Assembly: GCA_027625915.1 (NCBI GenBank) | Contig: JANTQA010000047.1 | Coordinates: 7,750,001 to 7,814,000 of the forward strand | Source of the DNA: Anaeramoeba flamelloides | Lineage: Eukaryota > Metamonada > Anaeramoebidae | DNA: 64,000 bases | Direction: 5' to 3' | In this document: positions 24,401 to 34,642 of the stretch, piece after piece | Layout: each line of letters begins with the position of its first letter | How positions within the stretch are numbered: position 1 is the first letter of the stretch | Translations under genes and position numbers: made by a program | Notes under the pieces: generated by a model | Databases searched by the model: none | What the model was told of the DNA's origin: nothing | What the model saw: only the letters and a program-made list of their open reading frames with translations

Positions 24401-24589
24401 AGATTTTGGCATTTTAATGATAACTTGAAAAATGATCAAAATTTCCATAATTTGGTTATAAAGCATGAAATTCAAATTTCTGAAAATCCAATCACGGCTT
24501 TATTTGTAAATAAAGAAAATACCACGATTTTTATTGGTAATAAAATTGGAAAAACTTATTCTTTATATTTATCACAAGATATTAATTAA
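11866..24589 (+). CDS. Giant PH-BEACH-WD40 protein (LvsA/ALFY/neurobeachin class)
   Basis: Exons: 11866-12293, 12403 to about 17408, about 17409-20621 and 22754-24589, giving about 3,493 residues. BEACH proteins are large scaffolds in vesicle trafficking, lysosome biology and autophagy. Domains: N-terminal helical region; Lys-Glu run (195-222); Asn/Thr run (605-650); concanavalin-like segment (about 1172-1299, with FDSWYHITIVHQHFRF and LYINGVLNE); Lys-Glu run near 19090-19220; PH-BEACH domain (about 2679-2790, with SKRDYLRLKIAIE); BEACH domain (about 2822-3100, with RSGRTMNDLNQYPVFPWIL, RDLSKP, FHYGSHYSSAGIVLSYL, ELIPEFFYLPEFL and WIDLIFGYKQKG); Asn-rich linker (about 3131-3195); WD40 repeats (about 3231-3485, with GHKKAITSL and SGSLDNNVMIWNL). 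Splice phases match at both recognised introns. Oddity: the frame breaks at a T7 tract (17402-17408) where no GT-AG intron fits; one T fewer restores it. Subfamily is not certain; no FYVE domain is seen. Confidence 0.93.
12294..12402 (+). other. Intron 1 of the BEACH gene
   Basis: 109 nt, GTAAAG...CATAG. It joins AG (12292-12293) to A (12403), giving an Arg codon and keeping the frame from FYKKQNNETTFK into FKDSKLLSLVFTQK. This sets the usual intron size and signals for the locus. Confidence 0.85.
20738..21272 (-). mobile_element. MITE family A, copy 3 (in BEACH intron)
   Basis: 535 bp with near-perfect 12-bp ends: CAGTCAAAGGGG left and CCCCTTTGACTG right. Inverted relative to the copies at 2807 and 9644 and the best-preserved of the family, with CAAGTGTGACTATCGATCTT and TTTTGATCTCTTCAATTGAA shared. 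Non-coding. Its sharp ends suggest it is the youngest copy. Confidence 0.75.
21371..21402. repeat. TA microsatellite
   Basis: An uninterrupted run of alternating A and T of about 32 bp in the BEACH intron, directly before the left end of the family D fragment. Confidence 0.9.
21411..21540 (+). mobile_element. Family D element, left-end fragment
   Basis: Begins TAGAGGTTTTGATGATAAC, as does the full element at 30621-31800, and follows it for about 130 bp (TTATCATGATATTAACAAT, then AGTCCAACTTTATC). The right end is missing, so this is a truncated copy in the BEACH intron. Confidence 0.7.
21575..22314. mobile_element. Family E element with ~95-bp inverted repeats
   Basis: About 740 bp. The left arm (CAGGAAAATACCCGAAAAAT, TTTAACCACTAAAAAACACT, TTCTAAGAAACACTAATGCC) returns inverted at 22200-22314. 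The interior is C/A-rich (CCAACACACCCTACTAAATC) and has no reading frame. Only one copy is seen in the window. Long inverted arms around a non-coding centre indicate a non-autonomous or foldback DNA element. Confidence 0.7.
22315..22753 (+). other. 3' part of the BEACH intron
   Basis: Unique A/T sequence between family E and the acceptor. It includes ATGGTCCGTGCAAGAATAC near 22368 and a small palindrome around ACTAATTCTATAATTAGTAG near 22570. No gene or recognised element. Confidence 0.5.
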
Positions 24590-24740
24590 AATTGAAATTG
24601 AAATTCAATTAGAATTTAATTTCTTTTCCTTTTTTTAAAAAAACTAATAGTTAATAATTTAATAATCAAATTTTCTTTTCTTTTATTTTATATTCACTAT
24701 CTTTCTCAGTAATTATTAATTTTGCCAAATTAAACTAAAA

Positions 24741-25255
24741 TTCAAAATTTTCCACACAGTCAAAATGTTCCAAACAATCACAATAATACAATTTTATTGA
24801 AATTGGAGATAATTTTGATTTTTGTAAAATATGAAAATCATTTTTTCATCTTTTAGTTTTTGTTTTCATTTCATTGTTTGAATTACGTAATTTGTTTCGT
24901 TGGATCAAAATTTTTTTGAACAATTGATATTAGGTTAAAGTTGAGTTTTTCCAAATAGAAGAACCCAAATAAAATTAGTTGGTAGTATCTAACCATTTGA
25001 TTGATCAATATTCCTAATAGAATTTAAACAAATTTACTAATGTATTTTTTTGTTTTGCTGTCTCCAAAATTTTTAACACACCCATGATTTATTAGTATTG
25101 ATAATTATTTATTTATTGTTTTGTGAGTATTGTAATTTATAAACAATTGTTAACCTTTCGATTAGTGAATGGTTCTAATTTGGTAAATCTTCTTGAATTG
25201 ATTAAATAAGTTTTTTTTTTCACAAATCGAATTTTGGTGTGTTAAAAATTTTGAA
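24741..25255 (+). mobile_element. Mariner-like MITE family I, copy 1
   Basis: About 515 bp, starting about 150 bp after the BEACH stop. Ends are TTCAAAATTTTCCACAC and the inverse of TTCAAAATTTTTAACACACC. The body matches 55680-56066 and, inverted, 57103-57622 (AGGTTAAAGTTGA, GATTGATCAATATT). TTCCAAAATTTGGACAC-type ends resemble Tc1/mariner termini. Non-coding. Confidence 0.55.
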
Positions 25256-25272
25256 TTGATGTTTATTTCAAT

Positions 25273-25304
<32 letters not shown>

Positions 25305-26758
25305 TTAAAAATAATGTGATCATAATCAAGATCTCTATTTTTAGGATGTAAGTTCCAATTTTATTATTAATATATACAACAATTGATATCCTTTTGGATT
25401 TGTTAAGGTAAATTGGATCTTTTATCCAAAGATTAAAAGTAATTTTTTTTTTTGTAAAAAATGATTTGAATTGGTCGTTTTTTTTTTTTATTTTTTGTTC
25501 GTTTGTAAATTATCTAACCTACCAAGTCCTTAGCAATACACTAAGATGATATTTAACCCATTATTTGTTTCAATCGAGTCAATTATTTGTACAAAAGTAC
25601 TAATAATCGGGTAAAATTCAATAATTTTAAATTAAATCATTAAAACTCTTAATTATCACTTAAGAATTTCCAGTATGTTAACCTTTTCATTTTTTCTTAC
25701 TAGTAATTAAAATAAATCAAATTAATTATTTGTTATCAAAGGCAGGGGAAGTGGTTATCAGGTTTAAAAACTAACGAATTAAACAAGATGACAGGTTTGT
25801 TCAAATTCTTTCTTTCCGACAAACTATTAACAAAGTACCTAAATAGTGAAATATATTTAATCAGTACAATATTCCCATATGATACAAGAAGAAATAAAAC
25901 AATAAATAATCAGAAAAGAATCAGAATATTTAATTTTTTATATAAAGATTTAATTATTAAGGAGTACTGAATTCTCCAAACACATTTATGTTGATTCTTT
26001 GTCCTAAAGTGATTTTTTCGCTTAAAGTACCATCATATTGATGATTTCAATAAGGTAGAATAAAATTCAAAAAAAAAAAGTACAACTGAGAAAGAAAACA
26101 ATTTGTAATAGTGTGATGTTATTCAAATGTATGATAGTGGTGATAATTACTTTACTTTTAACTTGTTAATAATTGATCTATATAAATTTCAGAAAAAATC
26201 ATGTGCGAAACCAAATAAAAAAAAGCAAATGTGTTTAATGGTATGCTAGTCAGAAAAGTTTTTATAAAATACAGTATATATTTTTTTGGGTAAATGAATT
26301 ATAATTATTAAACCTAATTAACATTTACTAGACTTTCTGAAGGATCAAACATATCAAGATATTATTCAAAATCAAAAATTTCTCTCAATTCTTGGATAAA
26401 TAATAATTAAATCTGTTTTTCTCCAACATTTTAATATCCCCACTACATATACCAAAATATTTTGATGTCTTTTTTATAGAAAATACTTTGCCAATTCTTA
26501 CAAACCTATCTAAATCACAAGGAGTAAACAACACAAAAATCCAATCTTTTGTATAATAATTCAGAATCTGACAATTATTAATAATAATAAAGATTTAAAA
26601 TTTTTTCCTATATAATAATGAGATAATTATCATCTGTAAAATAGAAATAATTGAATTAATGATATTGAATTAAGATTATAAGAAGATAGTAAGTTTATAA
26701 AGAGATCAACTATTTATTGGAAAAAATAATTATTTATTTTTATTTTTTGTGGATATAA
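25256..26758. other. A+T spacer, no convincing gene
   Basis: Poly-T at about 25275-25303 followed by unique A/T sequence. A 60-codon ORF at 25788-25970 (starting MTGLFKFF) has an ATG but no recognisable domain or splice signals, and I do not call it. A sequence resembling the family I end (GAATTTTGGTGTGTT) lies at its left border. Confidence 0.4.
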
Positions 26759-27467
26759 ATATATAAACTATTTTTCAAACAAAAGGGCACACCTCTCAAA
26801 TCGCCAATAACATCTAATTTGATTGTTAATAAGATAATTACTTATTGGTGATTTTCATTTTAATTATACATTTTTTCATTTTTTGCTTTTTTATATTTGG
26901 ATATTGAACAGTTGGAAAATGAAAAAGCAAGATAAGAAGAAACCAATTTGGAAATAATCTGTATGTGTAGAAATGGAAACAGTTAAAGGTTGATTTCGAA
27001 TGAGATAGATATAGGAATTAAGAAAGACCATTATTGGATTGATACATGGAACAAAGAAAATAAGGAAAAAAAAACAATCCTAACAAAATACCCGATTAAT
27101 TGTGGCTTTATCTTGAAAATGAGACTTTAAAGAACAAAAGTTTGACATGTAAAGAATTATCAATAAAGTGTTGAGAACTCTCAATTCGCCTTGTTCAAAG
27201 GTTTTTATTGATTTTATAATTTTTTTTCTCCGCAATTTACAAAACGAGATTTCTCATTTCAAATAAAAGGGTACACCAATTTTTAAAATATTGAATTTTA
27301 ATTGTTATTGTTTTGTTTTAATGAGTTTTAAAGATTCAGTTGAGTGTTTTTTTATTTTTTAAAGCATTTCTTACATTTTAGAATAATACTACAATTAATT
27401 TGATTCACTTATGAATAATTCTTGAAATTTTTTGTGCCCTTTTATTTGAAAAAGAGTTTATATTTTA
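26759..27467. mobile_element. Family P inverted-repeat element(s)
   Basis: The left end TATAAACTATTTTTCAAAC, continuing AAAAGGGCACACC, is the inverse of GTGCCCTTTTATTTG, continuing AAAAAGAGTTTATAT, at 27434-27467. A second left-type end (CTCATTTCAAATAAAAGG) at 27253 makes a 204-bp unit with the same right end. So either a 709-bp element contains an inner copy, or two elements share one end. The terminal TAAACTCTTTTTCAAA is shared with family Q. Confidence 0.5.
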
Positions 27468-27734
27468 ATTATCTCTTTGTGATAAGGAACAGTATTGAAC
27501 TCATTTCCAGACTTGAACACCAAAATAAATGAAAAATACTATTATTGTACTGTTTTTAGATATATTATCATTATTAATATTATGATTAAAAGTGTGTCAA
27601 AATTTTGTAAGTATCTAAGGTTTTCTAAAAAAAGTTTCCAAATCTCAATTAGTTTTTATAATTGAAATTTGAAGAGTAACAAATAATAAATTAAGTAGAA
27701 TAAAATATAAAACAGATTATTGGACATTAGTATG

Positions 27735-27920
27735 AAACCAAAATAATATATATATTTTCTTAAAAATTGAAAAACTCAATTTTTTTGGGAATAATTGAGA
27801 GAAACAACAAGGTTTATTTTGATCTTTCATTGAAGATCTAAGAAATTTACCCTAGATATAAATATATTTTCACAAATTTAATTCTAACTGTTTCAACAAC
27901 ATAAAAATAATAATTTTTTA
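27735..27920 (-). mobile_element. MITE family A, internal fragment
   Basis: Matches the middle of family A in the orientation of 20738-21272 (ATTGAGAGAAACAACAAGG, TTTATTTTGATCTTTCATTG, AACTGTTTCAACAAC). Both ends are lost. Confidence 0.5.
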
Positions 27921-28573
27921 CTTTCTGGTTAAAGATTTTTTATTTTTTTTTTTTTTGTTAAACAATTACATATAAATACAAGAAAAAATAAAAACCCAAA
28001 AATATAAATTATAAAAAAATAGTTTAAAAAATAAATTTTACTTATAATAATAAAATGTCTTTTAAACATATATAATTCATCAATGATAGTTTGACGAGGA
28101 AATAGTCTAAAAAAACAATATGGAACATGCTTATTGGTGTATAAATATTTTAATAGTAACAATAAAAAAGAAAAAAAAATTACTTTTTTTATTGTTAAAA
28201 TAATATTTAAAGTTGTTAAAAAAACAATATGTATACAAATGAAAATAAAATAATATGTATAGTTCATGTATATTCATAATATAATCGAAAATTTTACTAT
28301 TAATAAGGTAGGTTTTGAGTTATTTTTTTACCAAAAATATTCAATCATTCAGGATACTTGAAAAAATAGTTTGTTGTTCAAGAGGGGTGCTATTAAAATT
28401 TCAAAAAACAAAAAAAAAATGAATTTATGTTTTTTTTATTTTCAAAACCCAAACACCCATTTTAAAATTGTTTAGATTAATTCTTTCGAAATTAGGTTTA
28501 GTAATATACTATTTTTGATGTAAAAAAAAACTTGGTTATGTTTTTTAGAAATGTAAATTTGTTTTTTTTTCAT

Positions 28574-28607
<34 letters not shown>

Positions 28608-29487
28608 TAATACATTTTTTATTTAAAAAGAAAAGAAATAAAATTATCAAAAATGTTTTTATTTCTTTATTTTATTTATTTCTTTTTTCCTCTGAAATTT
28701 TAACTGTGAATATCAATACCATTAAAAAATTTCAAATTATTTTAAAGGTTTTTTTGAACCATTTTGACATACCAGCACTGATATAATTTGGAATTATTAA
28801 CTGCATATTCAAATTCAAGTGTCTATTTTTACACGGCTGTTATCTTTGAAAAAATGATTAAATATTATAATTAATTATCAATGAACTATTTTTTAATAAA
28901 ATATGATTCTTCAGTTAATTGAAAAACAATAAATCTAAATGTTAATTTAAATAATAAAACTAAAAAGAAATTCAAAAACTTATTTTTAAATTTCATATTA
29001 AATTTCTCTCTGAATTTCAAGAAGTTGGAGGCAAATTATTCTTAGAAAATTTCACTTTTTTAAATCAAAATACAAAGATTTTTTAATTTTTATTTTACTG
29101 GTTTTTAGAGTAGACGATTGGAGTAAGAAAAAAATCATTTTTTTATTTCTTAATACAAACTCTATATAGTATTGGAAAGTATTAATTACGTAATAATAAT
29201 GATCTTTTTTTTTTTAGAAAATTTACGAAGAATCTTTCAAAATTTGAATTTTTTCAAAAAATAATTAAATCTCCCAGAATTCAAAAACCGAAAAATAAAG
29301 TGAATTTTTGATATTTATTGGAAAGTATAAAGATACTAATAATTAAGCAAAAAATAAATTGAAATAAAAAAAAAATAAAATAATATAGTATAGTATCGTT
29401 TTAAAAAGTCAATAAAATGATGAATTGGGGGTGGAAAATGAATTGTGGTAATATTAGATATCTTATAGATGTGTGTAGTTTATATTA
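27921..29487. other. A+T spacer with TA microsatellite
   Basis: Contains a TA run of about 32 bp at 28573-28605 and T-rich sequence. A 112-codon minus-strand frame (27929-28267) is Ile/Phe/Tyr-rich with no soluble-protein signature and looks like chance translation. It is also the 3' flank of the RRM gene. Confidence 0.45.
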
Positions 29488-30528
29488 TTATTTTTTCTGA
29501 ATGGAAAATTTAGATGGCCAACCATCATTATTCTTTAAATTACTATGATTAAAAAATTGCTTTATATTGATGTTTGTACTTGAAATTTTATTCAATTCTC
29601 CCTTTTTTAAGAGATTTAAAGAAGAATTCCTTAATATAGGATCAACTTTTTCTTTTTTGTCAAATGTTTTTTCATCTGATTCATTATTATTCAATGAATC
29701 ATTTTCTGATGAATCATTTCTCATTAACACATCGAAATAAGCATTTTTTGTTTTGGAATTTAGAACAAATTTTTGACCTGATTTATTAGTGAAAACATTT
29801 TTCAATTTTCTTTTTGGAGGGTTAAAAACTCTCACAAGGACATTACTAATCTCGCTCCCGTCATATAATAAAGCATTTTCAACATCTCTTTTTGATTCGA
29901 ATTCGACAAAGCAATATCTTGATTCTGTGCGATAAAGAAATTCAATTTTTGTATTAATATTTTTATCAATAGCAACTTTACAATTTTTGAAAAAGGATAC
30001 TAGTAATTTCTTTTGTTTAATATGGTAAGTTATCCCTGAAACAACAACACAAAGATCAGAATTTAATCCAAATTCCTCTGGGGTTGATTTTAGCATCACA
30101 AGTTCCTCTATTTCAGATTTTAAATTTATTTTTAATTGCTTTTGCTTCTGTTGTTCTTTAATTATTCTTTCTTGTCTATAATATTCATTTCTAAAATTAT
30201 TTTCCCGAAGAGTATTATTGTTGGATAAATAAGGTTGATATTCCGTTTCAAATCCTAATTTGTGGAAATCATCTTTTTCATAATATCCAAAATCATTTCT
30301 TATAAATCTATTATTATTCTCATCAAAATTTGAATAATATTTTTGATCATATCTTGGATTTTGTTGGTTATTCTGTAAGCCCCGTTCCTGATTCTTTTGA
30401 CTTGGATATAATCCCATTCTGCTATTTGGGTTCATCATCGTATGGAATGGTTGATTTACCATCCCAAATAAATTTTCAAAGGGCCTCATATTTTCCATTT
30501 GTGGGAAACGATTTGTTAAATTATTCAT
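29488..30528 (-). CDS. RNA-binding protein with one RRM domain
   Basis: 346 residues in one exon, ATG at 30528, stop at 29488. Residues 158-240 form an RNA recognition motif: RNP2-like LCVVVSGI at 159-166, RNP1-like RYCFVEFE at 204-211, then a helix (SKRDVENALLYDG) and a last strand (NVLVRVFNP). The N-terminal 110 residues are rich in Asn, Gln, Met, Pro and Tyr, a disordered stretch common in RNA-granule proteins. A charged helix (120-147) precedes the RRM, and the C-terminal tail is Asn/Ser/Lys-rich. RRM proteins act in splicing, mRNA transport or stability; which of these applies cannot be read. The lone aromatic in RNP1 (Phe207) is conserved. A poly-T run lies directly before the ATG. Confidence 0.85.
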   Translation of the reverse strand: MNNLTNRFPQMENMRPFENLFGMVNQPFHTMMNPNSRMGLYPSQKNQERGLQNNQQNPRYDQKYYSNFDENNNRFIRNDFGYYEKDDFHKLGFETEYQPYLSNNNTLRENNFRNEYYRQERIIKEQQKQKQLKINLKSEIEELVMLKSTPEEFGLNSDLCVVVSGITYHIKQKKLLVSFFKNCKVAIDKNINTKIEFLYRTESRYCFVEFESKRDVENALLYDGSEISNVLVRVFNPPKRKLKNVFTNKSGQKFVLNSKTKNAYFDVLMRNDSSENDSLNNNESDEKTFDKKEKVDPILRNSSLNLLKKGELNKISSTNINIKQFFNHSNLKNNDGWPSKFSIQKK

Positions 30529-30620
30529 ATAATATCCTTTTTTTTTTTTTTTTTTGGTTTTATTGTTTATTTTTTGTTTATTAAAATAAAATTTTAATTA
30601 AAAATTAAAAATCGATATAT

Positions 30621-31800
30621 TAGAGGTTTTGATGATAACATATATTATCATGATATTAACAATAAAATCTCGATAATATTAAAAATCCTGATTAGCCCAA
30701 CTTTATCGCGATATTCGACATTATCGCGAAAAAATGAAAAATTATTTTTTTGAGATCACTTTAAAAAAATCTCTTGACTTTTACAACACTTTCCCCTTTC
30801 ATAAATGTTTGAAAGCGTTTGTAAGGGTTGTGTGCTGTCTTCAAGTGTTTGAAAGTTTTGAAAGACATAAAGTTTTTGTAAAGGCCATGAGTTTGGTTTG
30901 TTCTGGAAAAAAATTGTTTTCTTTTCATTTTTTTTTTAACAAAATATCAAATCTCAAACAAGTTTTATGATCAAACTAATAATTACCCATTTCAACAATA
31001 TAATTGAATATAAGATAGTTGTGTTTTCTTACAATGGAGTTGTTACGTTCACAATTTTAAATAGCAAAAAAGAATAAAGAATAATTTGACTTCTTATTGG
31101 TGATCGATCAAACAAAAACCTCTAAGCTCTAATTGTGTTTTCTGTCCAAAACAAAGATGCTCAAAGAAGAAAAAGAACAAGGAGACAAATCTATAAAAAA
31201 TCTTAATAATTGGTGATAATGTGACAAGGATGTTGTGAAATCTAATGAAAAGTTTACCTACCCCTTTTAGCTTTCGGAGAATATTGAAAATCTTTTAACC
31301 CAAGAACACATTCTTTAAAGAACTGACAAAGGGTTGGTTGTTTTAGAAGGTCTTTTATTCAACTCAATTTACAACATCACGATTAACTGAAAAAAATATT
31401 TATTTCTATTTATTTCTTATTGTTGTTGATCTTAAAGGATCGATAGGTTTGTTAACCAAATTAAACGAAAACACAAGAAAACTCTTGGATCTGATCCTTG
31501 ATTGGATCAAGTATTTTTTTTTTTGTTTTTTCAAAGAATGACTTTTTGTCACCTAATCTATTTTTTGATCAAAAAAAATTTTTATTTTTGAAAATATTTC
31601 TCAATTAGCACAAAAACCCATCAACTATTTTATCGCGATATTTTGGCATTTATCGTGATTTTATAGAATTATCACGATTTGTTATATTATCGCGATAATA
31701 TTGAATATCGCGATTTTCTGATATTATCGCGATTTGATGGAAATTTTCGCGATTTTTGTAACTTTATCGTGAATTAATCATGTTATCATCAAAACCTCTA
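30621..31800 (+). mobile_element. Family D TIR element, 1.18 kb
   Basis: Ends are a near-perfect 20-bp inverted pair, TAGAGGTTTTGATGATAACA and TGTTATCATCAAAACCTCTA. Both subterminal zones carry many ATCGCGAT-type palindromes (TTATCGCGATATT, ATATCGCGATT, TTATCGTGATT), dense at 31630-31775. The interior holds a family C-like block (30745-30905) and, at about 31100-31500, protein-like scraps interrupted by stops (MLKEEKEQGDKSIKNLNNW, then LSENIENLLTQEHIL). It is probably a degenerate DNA transposon, perhaps once with a transposase, although the scraps are not recognisable as one. Confidence 0.7.
30745..30905. mobile_element. Family C-like sequence nested in element D
   Basis: The GTTTGAAAGCGTTT, GTGTTTGAAAG and GACATAAAGTTTTTGTAAAG blocks match the interior and right part of the C copy at 3340-3574. 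Clear CACTA ends are missing, so this is a diverged or partial copy. Confidence 0.4.
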
Positions 31801-32098
31801 TTTTAAATTTTATTTAAAATTCAAGATATTCTTCAAAGATTTATATAATTACGTTTTAAGATATAAGCCAAATTTCAAAATTAGGGGCAAATTTCTTTAT
31901 TATTATGTTTTTCTTTTTTCATTTGTCTTTCAAAAAATACAATGATTACACTATATTTTTATTTATTAATCTATATTGACTATTGTCTCTAAAAAATGTA
32001 GTAAAATACATTATTATTCAAAAAAACAAAAACAATTAAAGAAATTTTTTTCTGATAAAAAATCTGCCCCTATTTTTGAAAAATAGCTTATATAAATT

Positions 32099-32303
32099 TA
32101 TTTCAAAAATTGTGGATCACCTGAAATAATAAATTGAAAAAAAAATAAATATTCTTTAATACCCAATAACAGCTCATTGTTAAATCTGATTTGTAATTCG
32201 CTTTTTAATCATTCTAAATATTATAAACGCCTGATATAAAAATAATATTTTAAAAATATAAAATCAAAACTTTTGAAAAAAGTGAATCACAATTTTTGAA
32301 AAG
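32099..32303 (+). mobile_element. MITE family Q, copy 1
   Basis: About 204 bp with ends ATTTCAAAAATTGTGGATCA and GTGAATCACAATTTTTGAAA, inverse of one another. A second copy of the same length lies inverted at 55433-55635. Non-coding. It sits about 180 bp from the 3' end of the neighbouring minus-strand gene. Confidence 0.6.
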
Positions 32304-32479
32304 AATATTATGGATTTTTTATTACTGAGCATTTGATGAAAAGAAAGTTTTACAAGAAGATTTTTTTGATAATAAATATATGAATTTTAAAAGGTATTAC
32401 ATAGTCTCAATTTTCTTAATGTTAATTTGCATTTTTGAACATTTTTTTTTTTTTTTCAACTTTGTTCAAAAAAAATGGA

Positions 32480-34642
32480 TCAATAAAAAAAAAAGTTAAG
32501 AAAAAAAAAAAAAAAAAAACAGAAATTCAAACCATTTTGGGTATTCCATCTTTTATCAATATATTTTGGATATGAATTCATATTATGAAGAGGAATTTTT
32601 AAACTTTGGTTGGGTTGTTTTTCATTTAAATGATTTGTTGAATCAAAATTCTTATTTTCTGAAAATTGGTTTGTGTTTAAAAATTGGTTTGGCTGTTTAT
32701 TAACATTTGGGTATATATTTGAATGTAAATCATTGTTATTTGCATTTATATTTTTATTATTATTAAAAGCTAAGTCTTTTCTATTGTCATGTAAATTGTG
32801 TATTGTTTGTTGTTTTTTGAATTTATCTTGTTCTTTCTTTAGTTGCCTTTCTCGTTCCCGTTCCCGTTCCCGTTTCTCATTTTCTTCAATCTCCTTTTGT
32901 TTCTGTTTTTGTTGAATTATTTTAATTTTTTCTTCATTTTGTTTTTGCTTTGTTTTCATCTCTTCAATTAATTCAGGGATTAAATCATTTAATTCCTTCT
33001 CTAAAAACTCGTTTTTTAATTCTTCAAATAACAAAACAGTTGTTTCATTTTGTAATTGATTTTTTAAATCTTGGATAATTTTCTTCTTTTTTTCTCTTTT
33101 CTTTTTTTCAATGGCCTCCTTTTTTCTTAGAACCTTTTTATAAATTTTTCTTTCTTGGGCGACAGTTTTACTCACAATTTTAATACAAAAGCTATTAACG
33201 ACTGAAGAAATTACTTCGTCGGAAAGCTTTACTGCGATTTCATTTTTTGATTTTTTGATAACTTCTTTGCTTAACCCCATTCCTTTAATATTAATTGTGT
33301 TGGCTTTTTTCTTTTGATTTGGCTTTGATCCTGATCCTGCTCCTCTTCTTGTATTTTTTCTTGTATTTTTTCTTTTTTGTGGATTTTGTTCATTTTCTTT
33401 TTCATTGCTTTTCAATTTGGATTCATCCAATTTATTCGAATCATTAGTATTTTTTTTCATTTTTAGATTTTTTACATTTTCTTTTTCATTTCCAGCAGTT
33501 TCTTGGGAATTTTTTGAATTCGAATTAATATTCTTATTTTTTTTTCCTTTGCGGAATTTTTTTTTTTGTTTTTTTTCTTTTTTGTTGTTTAAATTATTAA
33601 TTGAAGAAACTGAATCTGTGTTGTGTTTCAGTTTTTTTGATTTTTGGTTGCTCCCTTTATTTTTCGTTTTAGTTTTTTTCTTTTGATCGGTTTCATCTTC
33701 ATTTATTGTTAGCACCCTTCCAAATAAAGTTTTTTCAATTTCAAAAATTTCCTTTTCAGTTAATGATGGCTTGGGTGAATTTTGATACATATACTTTGAA
33801 TTGCTCTTTGCTTGTTCTGATAATATTTTTTCCTCTTCTTCGGAATGTAATATTAAATATGGCGCAACAGTACTGCTTCCTGAAATGGCAGGTAAGGTGT
33901 ATGGCCTTTCGATCACAGTCGGCCGAATATAATTTATGTAGCTAATTTTTGTTAAGAAATCGCCCAAGGGCTCTTCTTCAAAATCAAAGGTCGACATTGA
34001 TCTTAAAGTGTTAATGATCTGATCTTTATAATTTGTTTTAATATGCCTTACACACTCTTTATAACTATCAAATTTTTTGCCATCAAAGATGCATTCACAT
34101 TGCCCTTTTTCTCTTCTTAAAATATTTTCTTGAAGAAATCCTCCAACTATTCTCTTAATGGTTGCCCTTCTTTTCGCAATCATTTCGTTTGTTAACCCTT
34201 TAGAACTTGTGTTGTTTCGTGAAGTCCGACAATTAAAATATGTTTTTTTGTTTTTTGAATTCCAGAGCCTTTTGATCCCTAGTCTTGTTGTAATTTGGTT
34301 TTCATTTTCATTTTCGTTTTCGTTTTCTTTTTCAATGTCTTTTTCATTTTGTTTTTTATTTTCTTTTTCATTTTCTTTTTCTTTTTCTTTTTCTTTTTCT
34401 GTTTTTTCATTTTTGTTTCCCATTTCTTTTTGTTCTTTGTTGTTGTTAATTGAAATTATACTATTGAAAGGGATGTTATAATCCTCTTGTTGATCAACAT
34501 TTAATACTATACTCTGAAAAAGAAAAGGTGAACGTGGATCATCATGCCCTAAGCCATAAAACAATGATCCTTCGTGTTCCCCAAATTCCGTGCGTAATTT
34601 GTCTAGTACAGAGTACCCAGTAAATTCATTTGCTTGGCTCAT
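32480..34642 (-). CDS. Lys/Glu-rich protein with zinc-finger-like motif, family unknown
   Basis: 720 residues in one frame from ATG at 34642. Residues 1-60 are ordinary sequence (MSQANEFTGYSVLDKLRTEF). An alternating Lys-Glu-Asn run follows at about 75-115. Residues 120-250 look folded and include CECIFDGKKFDSYKECVRHI, which resembles a C2H2 zinc finger with the last His replaced by Tyr, then a Pro/Thr-rich segment. Residues 310-450 are Lys/Asn/Ser-rich and disordered, and 460-620 form long charged helices (SDEVISSVVNSFCIKIVSKT, then a KKREKKKK stretch). I do not recognise the family; a nuclear or nucleic-acid-associated role is only a guess from composition. The last residues (CFFFFFFLNFFFY) come from a poly-T tract, so the true C-terminus is uncertain: a one-base length change in that tract would give an earlier stop. 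Confidence 0.75.
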   Translation of the reverse strand: MSQANEFTGYSVLDKLRTEFGEHEGSLFYGLGHDDPRSPFLFQSIVLNVDQQEDYNIPFNSIISINNNKEQKEMGNKNEKTEKEKEKEKENEKENKKQNEKDIEKENENENENENQITTRLGIKRLWNSKNKKTYFNCRTSRNNTSSKGLTNEMIAKRRATIKRIVGGFLQENILRREKGQCECIFDGKKFDSYKECVRHIKTNYKDQIINTLRSMSTFDFEEEPLGDFLTKISYINYIRPTVIERPYTLPAISGSSTVAPYLILHSEEEEKILSEQAKSNSKYMYQNSPKPSLTEKEIFEIEKTLFGRVLTINEDETDQKKKTKTKNKGSNQKSKKLKHNTDSVSSINNLNNKKEKKQKKKFRKGKKNKNINSNSKNSQETAGNEKENVKNLKMKKNTNDSNKLDESKLKSNEKENEQNPQKRKNTRKNTRRGAGSGSKPNQKKKANTINIKGMGLSKEVIKKSKNEIAVKLSDEVISSVVNSFCIKIVSKTVAQERKIYKKVLRKKEAIEKKKREKKKKIIQDLKNQLQNETTVLLFEELKNEFLEKELNDLIPELIEEMKTKQKQNEEKIKIIQQKQKQKEIEENEKRERERERERQLKKEQDKFKKQQTIHNLHDNRKDLAFNNNKNINANNNDLHSNIYPNVNKQPNQFLNTNQFSENKNFDSTNHLNEKQPNQSLKIPLHNMNSYPKYIDKRWNTQNGLNFCFFFFFFLNFFFY

